Positions 35,590-47,920 of a DNA stretch of 64,000 nt are shown here, piece after piece. Under the pieces are notes generated by a model. It ran no database searches. It was not told where the DNA came from and worked only from the letters and a program-made list of their open reading frames with translations. The position numbers and the translations under genes were made by a program. The stretch lies in contig CM114274.1 of the NCBI GenBank assembly GCA_050084515.1, positions 24,614,001 through 24,678,000 on the forward strand, in the 5' to 3' direction. This DNA comes from Blasia pusilla. Taxonomy: Eukaryota > Marchantiophyta > Marchantiopsida > Blasiales. How positions within the stretch are numbered: position 1 is the stretch's first letter; each line of letters starts with the position of its first letter.

Positions 35590-36882
35590 TTATCCACATG
35601 GACCATGAAGCACGCAATTAGCTATGGTAGAATGAAGTCTTGGATGAGTGTTGGGATTAGGTGTCTCAACTGATATAATACCATCATAATCGGATGTAGA
35701 ACGTAGCTTATCTTCATGACCGAGAATAATCAATATGTGTACATGTGGTAAACTTCTTTTTTGGAATTCAATCACATGGAAGCATCCTACAACCCTACCC
35801 AAGATCGATATTCTTCTCAAGAATGAGCCTTAGTAATTCTCTTTTCTTATTTTAAAAAAATCTAACAACCAAATCTAGTCTATCATTAGGTTATTGACTT
35901 GGTAATAGTGCTGATGTGATCTCCTCCCATTTTGGGTTGGACGTCATTGTAAGAAAATAATCACGTTTTTTGAGGTCTCTTATAATGTCCATTGCATCTT
36001 GATATAGTTGATGCATATTTCTTGGGCCCTCACTAAAGAAATAAGGCAATACAATGCGTCTCCCAAACCTTGCACCATTTCCGTTATTTTGATGCAAGGC
36101 ATCCTTTACACCTTGATATAATTTAGCTCGCAACTCTCTTTGATTTAAGCGAATCCAAGATAGTCGTTACATCTCTACAATGGCATAAATATCAACCATA
36201 TACTCTTGAGTAAGACGACCAAAATGAAGCACTCGATTATCATCTTCAGCCCCAAGACGCGTTTGTAGTCGAAATGAGGCAAACTATAGAGCAGTAATTG
36301 TCTTCTTCCTTCCTTCACATGGTAAGTCATGATCAATTCTTTCTTCCTCAATGTAATCATCCAATCCTTCCCGCTCTCCATCCATTGTAGTAGGAATATT
36401 GGCAGTTTTATCCTCGCTAAATGACCCAAGTGGTATTCCAGGATACCAACATGATTTACCATAGAAAAATAATAGAGAAAAATACAATGGAACATATGCT
36501 TCATTTAAGTCTGACATACTGTCTGTACAAACTCAATGGCCTGCATTCGGAGTTTCCTTGGGGTTGGTCAAGCTTTGGGCCACCCTAGCCCACTCCTCCA
36601 TTATTTAATTGGACAATGATATCTCTTCGATCAAAATATATCTTCACTTCCATCACCTAGTAAGATTGCAGCAACCTCAGATGAAGCTAGTAAGTTGTAA
36701 CGTTTGGAATCCAATCCTTGATTACTTGCCTTTAGAATGATACGAAGATTATGACCACTTGCCTCAAATTCTAATTCTTGAAATATCCTCACGCATGGAT
36801 TATAATCATGTAACATATCTTGTAGTCCTCTTAAGATCTCCAATTGAAGATCATTTGATATAATCCTTCCTCGATTTTCCAA
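35590..36882 (-). pseudogene. Rep (HUH) catalytic region of Helitron H2
   Basis: Minus-strand pieces match Helitron-like Rep: RIISNDLQLEILRGLQDMLHDYNP..F (36,870-36,780), NLLASSEVAAILLGDG (near 36,660), DHDLPCEGRKK (near 36,310), PRNMHQLYQDAMDIIRDLKKRDYFLTMTSNPKWEEI (in parts, 36,040-35,910), then GRVVGCFHVIEFQKRSLPHVHILI (35,800-35,730). PHVHIL supplies the two metal-binding His of the HUH endonuclease. The two-tyrosine motif is not visible in the broken frames. The gene has many frameshifts and is inactive. Confidence 0.8.
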
Positions 36883-37033
36883 TTTATTCTTAGTATCATG
36901 AATGTCTATTTGGGAAATTGTGGACGACTCACCTCAATGGAATGCAAAGAACCAATACAATGATAAATTCCACCTCGAATATGAAAGTTTATGGTGCCAC
37001 TAGCTTCCTCCCTAACTTGGGCTCCGATAGATG

Positions 37034-38570
37034 CTAATTGAAGAGCACAATTATAAGCTCGAGCGTGGGAAAGAAATGAAGACTTTGGACTCTAACACCA
37101 AAAATCAATGATTTAAAGAATGGAGGAAAATCCTTCAAGAACGGAAGTTGTATTTTTCCATGATCACAACACATACCAAAATATGAGTTCCAAAACCTTG
37201 TAGTCTTTACCCTTTCACACTTCCAATGTAGTGTATGGCATGAAGGGCATATTTTTGTCATAAAACCAATAGTATGGCGACTAGCTACGTGGTTGATACT
37301 TCCTCGTAATCTTAACTTTTTAATATCGCTCTCATGGAAGTTTTGAACTCGTGCAAGATTGAGTGATTTATTGACTTTTGAAACTATCTCAACATTTTGC
37401 ATTGATGACTGAACATTCTCAAATGGAATGTTTAATCCATGAGGTGCAAAAGATACTTGCTGAACAACTATATGACTTACATACATAGGTACCTCAGAAG
37501 TATGAGTTGTGCATCCGTTGTTGATAACATTTTCATCTTGCCCAATAGAATTCTCCTTAATCATACTCGGAGCATTATTAGTAGGTCGATAAGATTTTGT
37601 AACGTGCATAAATCATGGTGTGATGATATCCATGTTGGTGGCTTGACTATAAGTCTTTCATCCTCGAGAAGAATGAATTCATTCTCAATAAATCGTGTCG
37701 TAGTATGTAATTGGAAATCTTCATTGGGAATCTCAAAAGTATAAGTTGTGCATCTGTTATTGATAAGATTGTCATCTTGCCCAACTGTTGAAGTACTTTT
37801 GGAAAGAACATTGTGTGTTCCATCCTCGAGAAGAATGAAATCATTCTTAATACCTCTTGTCCCACCATGTAATTGGAAATCATCATTGGGAATCTCAGAA
37901 GTATTGTCATGAGTTATAGGCATGAGAAAAGAGAGTTGAAATTAGAATTTTAACTTAGTAAATGACAAAAGAAGTTCATGAAATGATAAGTATATATAGT
38001 GAAGTATTACATACCTTGCAATTGGATTCAAAGTGTTCATTGGAATATCCTCCATGATAGTTGGTGGAGTATCACAAATGGATTGAACAATTGAGGTAGA
38101 AGAATCATGTCTTCCTTGCAGGGCTTTCCTTTTTTTGTTGTGCTCTCTAAAATAGCCTCTTGATTTTTCTTTTTTAAGTACTAAAGTCTCTACACGAAGA
38201 AGTCATTTTTGTTTTTGTGCCTCCCCGCGTAACACTTTCCAGAAATCATGTATAGAAATGGGATTCGATGGAATAAGAAGTTTGTAGAGAATAATGCAAA
38301 GAAGAAAGTTATTATCAAAAAGTATAACTTCAATTGAGTATGCATAACAAAGATGAGTGGGGAGATGAGATATATGGGCCATAGGCCAAACCTACGTTGG
38401 TGATGATACAATGAGTTTTGGAGGTACTTGTTTTTTCCGATTTTCCAACTTTTGAGCACGTAAAGCCCAATTTCTTTTTTGTCCCTATGCGCGGAGTACC
38501 TTTCAAAAATCCCGCAAATCTGTTGGATTTTCTGGAAGAGGAAGTATGGGTAAAAAAACGATACCAAAAT
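37034..38570 (-). pseudogene. Rep N-terminal region of Helitron H2
   Basis: The minus frame 37,609-37,034 holds LARVQNFHESDIKKLRLRGSIN, CPSCHTLHWKCERV and PFLKDFPPFFKSLI, the same domain as in H1 at 7180-7643. The frame 37,923-37,561 has an internal repeat: two similar stretches of about 40 residues (TSEIPNDDFQLH..FILLEDGTH and TFEIPNEDFQLH..FILLEDERL). Further right, two K/R-rich pieces near 38,470 and 38,220 (KRNWALRAQKLENRKK type) may be earlier exons. Confidence 0.7.
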
Positions 38571-38599
38571 TACATAATAATAAACACTAAACCCTAAAA

Positions 38600-40712
38600 G
38601 AAACCATAAAAAAATTACACAATAATTAAAAACTATCTAAATGAATGTCGCGAAACCCACAACATCTGTCACTTCTAATGTATTTCATACTCGTGCATGG
38701 CACAGACACTTTACATTCGTAGGAGAGATTGTATTGATTTGGATATGAAGTATTTCAACACGTCTTTGTGTAGGCGGTAAGTTGGTGATGTCGCGGAGTG
38801 TTGAATTTTCCATCACGCTAATATTCATCTACACTTACATGCTCAACACATTAGCATCAAACATTAGGAAGTATAAGAGAATCAATAAACATATGTATGG
38901 TAAAAATAATTTTTTTAATTAGTATCCAAAAAAGAAATGCTTGTACTTACTATTTGGGAATAAGTTAGGAGAAAAAATTGTAATATTGAGGCAAACCCAA
39001 TTTTATCCTCCAATGATTTTCAAATTTTATTGTTAAAATTTGAAAATCATTGGGGATAAAAATGGAAGATAAGTTACAAATAAATAATTAGGAAAATTCA
39101 GGAGGATACATTAAGGGGGAAAGTGAGGAATGTATAAAAAAGAAACTCTGGAAATAAGGTGGAGGAAAGGGAGTCGCGCGAAAAAATGTCAGTCGTCGGA
39201 TTGCATCAATCGTGATAGCTAGATGTAGGGCTTTTGAATCAGACGGCCTACACATCAGATCTAGATCGGACTGTCCGATCTAGGCATGAGTTTTTCCGCA
39301 TGCGGCTCCGAGCTCGAAGAATGGGGAGGGGCGTGAGAAGCCCGCCCACCTCATTTCTGCCTCCCCACCTTGCGAGTGCGCGACCCTTGAGCGCGAGACG
39401 CCTTGATGTTTGATGCTTGGTAGCCTTGGCCTTCATTGCAGTCCGCCCTCACTCTCCATTTCCTTTCCTTCGTGTCGAAAATTTTTTATACTGATTTTTC
39501 CACATTCTTGTATATGTTCTAATCTCGTTTTGGCCTTGTGCGCTCTGATTGAACTATCTGCCTTCTATAGGACCTTCTGTACCTATTGCTTAGAACTATC
39601 CGCCTTCTGGAGGACCTTCTGCAACTACTGCTTAGATTTCGGTTATCATTAGTGCACACATAAAGGGCCTTTACATTCCAGAAGGAAAGCTAGGGGGAAG
39701 GGTAGATCGAAATGGCTGGGATTGTATTAATTCTCTGCTAATCTTGTTTTTCAGAGAGATTGGGGTAGACATACTCAAGGGTTAGTTTAGAAAAGCACTA
39801 AACATGTGATAGCATCCAATTGCTATAGATTGAGGCAGAGTTATTGACTCGGCAGAGGACAGGGAAAGCTTAGAGCAATGAAACATAGCATTTACAATCA
39901 ATTAGAATGTGCGCTAGCTTTTAGTGGAATCATGCATTTGATTCTTATAAAGCGAGTGAAGTACACGGCTAATGCTCGGACATTGTATGTCTAAGCACCA
40001 CAACTTTTGATCATTCAGAACTCATCTTGATTTAAAGCTTGAACTCATAGCTTAACTTTAAAGTCAAGAGATACATGGAGTAATATCCCTTCCTTTTTTG
40101 CCGATTGTTGTTTTTCCTTTCTACTTTGATTGGAACTTCTTGTAGACTCCCCTTCATCCTCTTCACGGAAGACATTGACTCTAATAGGATTTCCCGTAGG
40201 CTCTGGAATGTACTCTTCAGAGTTGACACTTTTGGATTTAGCGGGAGGCCCGCCAGTTCCCAAATTTTTCTTTTGGGTGTCGATCTCACTTGTTACTCAG
40301 CAGATTGGATAGTCCTCGGTAGGTTGACATTTGGCTGGACTAAGGGCTGGTTGTGAGGGATGGATGAGGGCATGGAATCGCTCTTAGCACCCCTGAAGTT
40401 TGGTTGACTTAAATGACCAAGCTTCGTCCCCCATTCTAATCGTACTACTAGAGAAGGATCTACGCCTACACGACATTTTGGGCTTGATTCTAGTTGGATC
40501 GAATAATCTTGTGTAATTGGGGACTATATAGGTCCATCCGAAGGTGGAGTATTCCATTTAACATCTTAGTGTCATTTAGAAGTTGTTGGGCAAGACTCCT
40601 CCTTCACAATTATCTTTCCTCTACCTTTTGTAGATTTCATTGCGGTGCGTCTCTGAGTCATTGTCTCTCCTTGTTAGAATCCTGCACACAATATTTTGGT
40701 TAGTTTTCCCTA
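38600..40712. other. Helitron cargo region, possible captured gene fragment
   Basis: A GC-rich island at 39,170-39,440 stands out in AT-rich surroundings. A 42-bp direct repeat (GAACTATC.GCCTTCT) lies at 39,551-39,634. The minus frame 40,263-40,045 encodes GTGGPPAKSKSVNSEEYIPE and a charged, Lys/Ser/Glu-rich tail. It looks coding by composition but I do not recognise it. Helitrons commonly capture host gene pieces, so this is a candidate captured exon. Confidence 0.35.
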
Positions 40713-40729
40713 CACTAGAAGAAAATGAT

Positions 40730-41480
40730 GTTTTTATGATCAATGAATATGATTCCACATAGTCATATTTTACAATCCATGACTATAAATCACTCATGAC
40801 TCCAGCATTCTTAAAAGAGAAGTCATATATCCTATGACTAGAGTCATTAAATTTAACGAGTCATGAATAAATTACTCATGACTCCTGCATAATAGATGCA
40901 TGGAAAAATGAAGAAAAACATGAATATTGCACGTCACCATTGATGTGTAATTCCATGTTATCAATCTGACGTGTTAAGTCCACATCACCAATGCAATTAT
41001 TGTAATCATGTCGAAAATTGAATAAGAGTCATTATATGACTTAGAGTAATTTAAATTTGTGACTACTAAAGTCGTTAAAAGGCCTTTTTTTTTATAATTG
41101 TTGTTACTGGTTTTAGTCGTGAAGTGACTCAAGCAAGTCATGAGTAGTTATTGAATGACTAAAATATTTATCTTGTGACTCACCAACTCCTATGAATTCA
41201 AAATATTTTTACGCGTGAAAGATTATAGTCATGTAATGGTTGATATTTATTTATGATATTAAAGTGTTGGCATTTGATTAAATTATTTTATGCCAAATTT
41301 AGTCATATAATCACTAACACCATGAGTAAAGGATTCGTGTTGATCATGACTTGATTAATGGAATTAGTCAAATTGTGATTAAAGAGTCATGAAATGACTA
41401 AGGTAAATCTATCCTTAAGTCATGAAATGACTCATGGATTGACTTACATCATGATCTGATCTACGTTTTGAGTCTCTAAT
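40730..41480. repeat. Subterminal AGTCAT repeat array, left end of CACTA element
   Basis: Many copies of AGTCATGA, TCATGACT and closely related words in both orientations, for example near 40,760, 40,793, 40,863, 41,139, 41,380 and 41,420. The matching array is at 45,460-45,700. Known CACTA elements bind their TNPA-type protein at such subterminal repeats. Confidence 0.75.
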
Positions 41481-41764
41481 TCTAGTTATGATGTGTCTAT
41501 GGGGGATGATTTGGAATTGGTTACATACGTTCAATGAGGATGGCAATCAACAAGAAGATATTTAGAGACATTTCTAAATATTATGAGCCCAAATCAAAGT
41601 TCTACTCATAAGCATTCAACCAACAGTAATCGACTTCAGACCTCATCATGTAAAATGAAAGGAAAAAAGATCTTTTACTCCAAATCAAAAGGAAGCAAGT
41701 TATATATGTTCTAGATTCATGACATGTTCACAAAATTAGTCTTATCTTGTCACGTAATGAAAAT

Positions 41765-43300
41765 CAATCAATCCTCTTCTTTAGGTTGATTTCAGGCCAC
41801 AGTATCAATGATCCTATAGCATGATCCAAAACATAATGTGGTGGATCATCTTCTTCGTTTGGCTGCCACAATTTGAAATCAGGCTCAATTGCAGATTTCA
41901 AAGCAACACGTAGTACCCTTGTGGGGATGTCCTTCCTGTGAAAATTATATTTGCATGAGAAACCTGATACAACTCCATAGCCATTGACATGACGAGTGTT
42001 CTATGGTTCGGTGAGTAATACCTCATCGCCTATCTGCAGCTGATTGGAACATACAACCAGCAAATTTTATATTAAACATTGATGGAGGATTCATTAGCAT
42101 TTGATAAGTCATTCACATATTTTATGCACTAAACGGTCAAGTGTTGGCATTCATGACCCACTCAAGCTACTCCTATGTTCAAAATCCATATTCAAGCTAC
42201 AATTTTGGATTCTATTCAATGATATATAAATCACCGAGTAATGTGAGCAAGTACCCTTGTCTTCTTCTTCCCACCACTTGACTTTGGTTCACTCTCATTA
42301 CCATCACTTGCAAGCTCACACTGCAACCTAGTAGTCTTCGATTTTTTGTTCAAGGGAGAAGAAACTTGCAATTGAATTCCAGCAAGAGAGGAAGGATTTC
42401 CTTGCTGGAAATCAAAATCTCCTTCCATTCCTTTTCTTGCCACTCAATAAGGAAATGGAGAAAACAAAGGGTTAGGAAAGAATAGCTTTCAAGAATACTA
42501 CATACACATTACTGAAATTACAACTATGAGATGAAGCTGAGAATTCATACTCACACGTCTACTTCACACTCTTCAATATTTCCAGCAGTATTATTCATTC
42601 AAAAATTGCAAGTAGAAGTACCGTTCCATCTGTCTGAAAAATATTTAGGGTTCAAAGTAACCATCTTTTTAACCATATATACATCATCTCCACCAATAAA
42701 ATGAATAAAATTGTATACACTTGTTCTATATCAAAACTATTGCATGAGCTTACATGCTTTGTTTGGTGCATTTATTGACACTCAAGACTCCATCATGGTG
42801 TAGTAAAATCAGAACTTACCCTTTGCTCCGGTTTCACTAGCATGAATAGTCGACAAGACCTGGTGTGTAGGGGCCTTTCTTTTCTTTTGCAACCCTATAA
42901 GTCCATCCAAATTTATATGTACCATACCAAACTCCATACTCTTGTGAAATAAGAATTATTGAAACATGAATATATAAACTAAGGTATTTGGTTTTACCTA
43001 CCTTTTCCTTGAGTTGCTTCAAGAAGCATACCAATCTTCTCCTGCTCAAATTTTTTATCAGGACCAAGTGCATGTGATGAAGTTACTCCGCCTACATAAT
43101 GTGAAAGTAGATGTTAGATAATGATCCAATACCGTGTGAGATCCAATCACGCTATAAATCTCCATGGACTTCATGTTAACTTGAAAGATCCTTACTTGAG
43201 CGACCTCGATTCACTATTTTTGCAAGATCTGCCACCACCTTCGCCAACTCAGTGAGAGTGTCTCCCTCCTCATATGCTACCTTCTTCACTTCTTCCTCTC
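41765..43300 (-). pseudogene. Spliced-looking coding remnant inside the CACTA element
   Basis: Minus-strand blocks with coding character follow one another. 43,290-43,195 gives EEVKKVAYEEGDTLTELAKV, then ADLAKIVN, ending near an AG|GTAAG-like donor. 43,090-43,005 gives GGVTSSHALGPDKKFEQEKI and GMLLEATQGKG before GTAGG. 42,443-42,231 is a short Ser/Lys-rich frame. 42,040-41,765 gives GDEVLLTEP-stop-NTRHVNGYGVVSGF and later LWPEINLKK. The layout resembles a small multi-exon TNPA/transposase-24-like gene, but I cannot assign it. One in-frame stop is present in the last block. Confidence 0.4.
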
Positions 43301-45459
43301 CCTACACTCATCCCACTCACTAGCACCATCCAAGCAGGGCGTAGGGACTAAGTGCTGTGCACTCCAACAACTATATTGTTGTTCTTACGCTGATGACTTC
43401 ACTAGACTAGAGGGAACTCGAGAGAAACGTCAACAACTTACCTCCTTGACCAAAATCTGGTGTGACATATGGGGATGGAGGCAAATGTATTGAATAACAG
43501 TGTGATAATATTCAATGTCAAGGAGGGGGACCAAGACCAACATTGGTACTGGTAGTGATATTGGAACTAGTACTGGGGTGAACAAGAGATTCCCAGAGTG
43601 CTCACATGAGAGGCATTCAACTCTCCAAAGATTGCATGTGGGGTGTCCACATTAAGAAGACTACTAAGATATCACAGGAAGGTGAACAAACCATCAAGTT
43701 TCCTACACTGCCAAGACATCACATCCCAAGTAAAGCACTACCATTCTATATACTACTTGTCCCTTGGTGGAGTATGTTGCCGCAATGTTGGATCCCAACA
43801 CCAAACCAAGGGATAGGACACGCTTGAAGCTGTGCAGCTAATAGTGTTACGGGGTATGATGTGCGGTTCCTCACCAACGGCCAGAGTTGATGTCAGATCA
43901 GAACTTCAAGTAGAAATCCTAGAGGATAAACGTGCCATCGTCACGTTGAAGTAGTAGAGGTAACTGGAGCCAATGGATTCCCATTGCTATCCTAGAGTGT
44001 TAGTGGGGACAATGGAGACCCAAAGAATGCTAGTAAGCAGGCCAAGTCTTGAACAAAAAAAGTTCAAGAGATAGAGCAAGCACCCAAGCTCCCTGCAAGG
44101 CCAGGATTGTGGGAACATGAGAAATCATTTGTGGATACCATCACCAAAGACATGAACAAAAATTCACAGCAAAACAACATGGAATAAGCCCTAAAAATGT
44201 TTAATCTCTCTGTTCATTGTATATCCCAAACAAGTAGAACTGGAGAACTACTTGCAGGATATCCCTTACCTGGCAATACAAGCGCGACATACCTAATCTA
44301 TTGGTTAGAGCCCTCAATTATGGGGTTCGCTTGGGAAGGTCTCAATCAACCAAGTTCTCACAACTACTATCGCGGACACTCTCCTTGTTTTTTTTTCCAG
44401 ATTTGTTTAGTACTCTCCTTGTGGTGAGGAGCTTTTCTTCTCTGGGACCCACCCAATGTTGTCATAGACATTGCTCAGATTACACAATATCATGAAGGTG
44501 CTGCAGACTGCGGGAATTATTGATCGGCCCATGGTTTATGGAACATCGACTTGAGCGCCAGGAGTTTGAATTTAGTTGGCGGAGTTCTTCCTATTTGGTC
44601 GGAATGATGCATAGTTCCATGGATAAAAGATTTTCGTGGGAGTGTCATTAGCAAGGAGTGGAAATCTTGGAGAGAAAGAGTACCCTGAGCTTGAGATCGC
44701 AGGAGAGCTTCCATCAAATGAACTACAAATTTACATTGGACTCATCCACACTACTCATGAAACAATGAATCCACAAAGGAATTATCCACTTGAGTGATGT
44801 TGGGGATGTTTCTTCCAGAGTGTAATTGGTTGATCTCTTGCACACAATTGGTAATACACTAAGCAAGAGCATATGCTGAAACAACAACATTGAATGCGAT
44901 AGATTGCGCAATGAGAGTGTGCGGCAGATTGTGCATTGAGAGTGTGTTTTTAGCTTTTGCTCACAACTCCATTTTGATTGAAACTTGGCAAGAGTGTAAC
45001 ATGCACCTTGGGGACAACGTGGGCCAAATTTCAGCTCAAGATGACAAAGTTGGACAAGATGAAAAATGAAAAAACCAATTTTTTTATAGAAGGTAAGGTG
45101 GACATGACGCTTTGAGGGTGAGTGCTCTCAATGGATTCTTCTCTCTTCAAATTTCTGTCACTCAAATGCGCAATTTTTATTCCATTTCAAATTTCATATT
45201 TCCTCTCCCTTTGCAATAACATTAGAAAACTGCAAAATACATTGTCCACATTTGTAGGGACGTTGGACAAAACACTTTTTTTTGCCACGTACCCTAGAAT
45301 GCATGATAGTTTTGAAGCGTGAAGAGACTCACTCAGCAAGACTCACTCAGCAAAGGAGATATTCCCTCCTTCCTATGGAAAATATCCAGGTGGATTTTTT
45401 AAAGCCTTCTCTATTGTCATTCATCCTACTACTAAGTTTTCGCGCCATATTATGTAGTC

Positions 45460-45717
45460 ATTAGGAAATCTAATGACTTGAGTGAGTCATGCCTAATTTC
45501 ATGTTTTCTATATTTTAATATGTGTATGACTATGACTCATGAGTCATACTCAATATTCAAGTGATGACTTTATTTTTGCTAGACTCTAAAGAATGACTAC
45601 TAGAGTGATGTTGAGTCATTCTCATTTATGTAAGATTACGCGTGACTCATTATCTAGTCACAGAGAAATATGAGTCAAGCTTCCTCTAGTCATATAAATG
45701 AAATTTTTCTTCTAGTG
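45460..45717. repeat. Right end and subterminal repeats of the CACTA element
   Basis: Dense TGACTCA, GAGTCAT and AGTCATAC words precede the terminal TTTTTCTTCTAGTG. This mirrors the left array. Confidence 0.75.
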
Positions 45718-46276
45718 CTAGGGCCCTGAACATTTTTCTTGAAGATATTGTGCAATTAGAAGCAGCATATCAAGGACTCGGAAAGGCTCAACATGTCAAG
45801 CGCTCAACAGGCTCAATAGATACTTATAATGTTGAATGAATAAAACATGCGCAACTCCACTTCGGATGTCTTGCAAAATATATTTGTAGACACCTTGTAA
45901 AGAGTGAGCTGTAGCAATGTCTAAATGTAGAGCACACGCTCACCTTCACTTTGGAACCTCTCGCAAGTGTAGATATGGATAGATAGTAAAAAGTAATCTG
46001 TAGCAATGTTTCAGGAATTAGCAATGTATAACTAAAAACATTAGTAGATGCAGAGAATAGCATAGATTTCAATCACAACAAGAAAGTAGCATTGATGTAG
46101 GTCAACAAAGGATGAGAGCTAACAGCAAAGCGGACTACTGGTTTTAAAAAGAACCTCGAAGCAAGAGGAGGTACTTGTGTATCTGCCCAATCTCAAAGTG
46201 CTAATAGAAACGTCGCATATCCAAGTCTCAAGGCACTCTCAAAGTTCCGAATGTGACTAACTTTTTCTGAGGTGTC

Positions 46277-46749
46277 TGTCATGACCATATGGATTATGTC
46301 ATAGAGTATAGTGTGCTAGTAGAGGTCATACCTTATGTAGGACTGTAGTGGCTAGGTAGAGATGCGGTTTCATACATAGGGTTGGGGGTTACTCAGTTGC
46401 GGCTGACTTTCCCGGTAGGGCCCGCTCTTAGGTTGGAGGATATAGTGTGGAGTGCACCCAAAGAACAGTCAGTTCTTTGAGTTGAGCCTCTTGCGTTGGG
46501 AGTTAGCCTTGGTAGTGAGTAGAGCTCTTGGCTATGGTGTTTCCCGCAAGCTTAGACCTAGATTCTCCCATCGTGGAGTGGGTTTGGCTCGATTGTATGT
46601 GATTCTATACGTGTTTTATGACAGTGGTTCTTTCATGGATTTCAGTTGTGGTACACTTATGTTTGTGGATGCTCTCGTCTATGTTATGTATGTATGTGAG
46701 TATGGTATGTCAGCGATGTATGTTGTATGACGATGTGGATTCGCACGAC
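46277..46749 (+). mobile_element. LTR-like 473-bp insertion with A-family termini
   Basis: Starts TGTCATGACC and ends TTCGCACGAC. Flanks are GTGTC (46,272-46,276) and ATGTC (46,750-46,754), a 4/5 duplication. Its last 45 bp match terminal block E of A1 and A3, but its interior is different. It is best read as a solo LTR or minimal derivative of a related Gypsy lineage. It lies inside Helitron H2. Confidence 0.6.
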
Positions 46750-47094
46750 ATGTCACAGTGTCCTAACAAATGCGACAAAAGCTTAAATATCTGGTAGTAG
46801 AAGCTCTCAACAGAACCCTAATTTCAGAATGGACTATTTATGCGGTGATTAAGATCAACAACTGAAAATTAGCTTTCTCCATAACGGTATCCACAGTCAA
46901 AACGTTGCCATTCCCGCGAATCAAGGAATATAAGTATATGGCGTGGAAGTTTGAATTATACACATTATATTTAACAGACGCGCAAGAGTACACATGCAAC
47001 GTGTCACTGTGTGGATAAACATATGAAGCCACGTGTCAGCGTGTGAATTGAGTTTAGAAGCCACGTGGCACTCAATGGAGGCTCCTCCTCTAGC

Positions 47095-47118
47095 CCAATC
47101 CTCCTATAATAGTATAGA
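47095..47118 (-). repeat. Helitron H2 5' terminus
   Basis: On minus, host A is followed by TCTATACTATTATAGGAGG. The TCTATACTA start is the plant Helitron 5' signature. The neighbouring host repeat confirms the junction. Confidence 0.8.
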
Positions 47119-47245
47119 TTACTCAAAAATTGATCCGATAGTACATGTGAGGATGTAGAGGTAGCACCGTAGCAATTAGTTGGTATTACAAAAAAATTGA
47201 TCCAATAGTAAGTGTGAGGATGTAGAGGTAGCACCGTAGCGAGCA
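47119..47245 (+). repeat. Host minisatellite units right of Helitron H2
   Basis: Two units, each with CAAAAATTGATCC.ATAGTA and GAGGTAGCACCGTAGC. The junction TTGGTATTAC between them at 47,180-47,189 is the unoccupied version of the Helitron target. Confidence 0.85.
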
Positions 47246-47920
47246 TACTATGAGTTATAATGAAAATTTGAGTTCACGACTTTATGTGGATGGTGAACAA
47301 CATATCCTCTATAGTCCAAATGGAGATGAAGGGAGCTCATCATAGTCTAGGAAAGATTTAGAAGACCAATCCTAGCGACAAGATGCACACACCTTGCAAG
47401 ATTGGAGAGAAGATATTGGAAGAAACTTCAAGAAAGATTAAATGAATGGACAATTTCTCAATGAGCCTTCAAAAGGTATTTTGAGAAATATGTCTAAAAG
47501 AGAAGTTCGGTCGGAAGGTCATCAAAGATTTGAGAGTGGATCTTTTTTTCATTTGAATTCATGAGCATAGAATGCATATGTACAAAATGGTATTTCCCAC
47601 TTCAATGTATATCCTTCGGAATGCGTAGGAAAGGTTTTCAACCTTAAATTGTTTTCTTGTAGGAATCCAATACTACAATGATTGAAGCCATAGGAGAACC
47701 TATATGAGAGAAAGATTCTACAAGAGGTTCTTGGCCCTCAACCATCCCTTCAATTGGATGTTGATATTTTCTGGAAAATATGTCCAACGACCTCCCAACA
47801 AAAATGTAATGGAGACATCTTGAGAAAAGGGTTTATGCTAAAATTGCTGATACACAATTTGAATAGGGTTAAAATTTCCCTGCCCTGCACTGGGACAGTA
47901 ACACGCCATTGCATTTGCCT
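47246..47920. other. No recognised gene
   Basis: Continuation of the host sequence interrupted by A3 and H2. The plus strand has semi-open stretches (for example FLNEPSKGILRNMSK near 47,465), suggesting an old coding remnant of unknown identity. Confidence 0.4.

Larger units (their letters stand above)
40713..45717. mobile_element. CACTA (En/Spm-type) DNA transposon, 5.0 kb
   Basis: The left end is CACTAGAAGAAAA at 40,713; the right end is the inverted TTTTTCTTCTAGTG at 45,717. A 3-bp target duplication CTA flanks both sides (40,710-40,712 and 45,718-45,720). The subterminal 500-700 bp at the left and 260 bp at the right are packed with AGTCATG/CATGACT words in both orientations, typical of transposase-binding sites in this superfamily. 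The interior carries degenerate spliced-looking coding pieces but no recognisable TNP2-type transposase. It lies entirely inside Helitron H2. Confidence 0.9.
32609..47118 (-). mobile_element. Helitron H2, 14.5 kb, complete termini
   Basis: The minus-strand 5' end is TCTATACTATTATAGG at 47,118 and the 3' end is GGCACCTTACTAG at 32,609, inserted between host A and T. The host array TTGGTA|TTAC is intact in the next repeat unit (47,180-47,189), giving the empty-site sequence. It encodes a decayed Rep (38,570-35,590) and PIF1 helicase (34,810-32,670) near the 3' end. The 5' 8.5 kb is cargo: a CACTA transposon (40,713-45,717), an LTR-like unit (46,277-46,749) and possible captured gene pieces (38,600-40,700). 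TC start, CTAG end, 3' hairpin and A/T target all fit the Helitron hallmarks. Confidence 0.9.

Noticed and set aside
45300-45420. ACTCACTCAGCAAG direct repeat near 45,330 as an attachment site.
   Set aside because: A short local duplication inside the CACTA element with no integrase or boundary function apparent.
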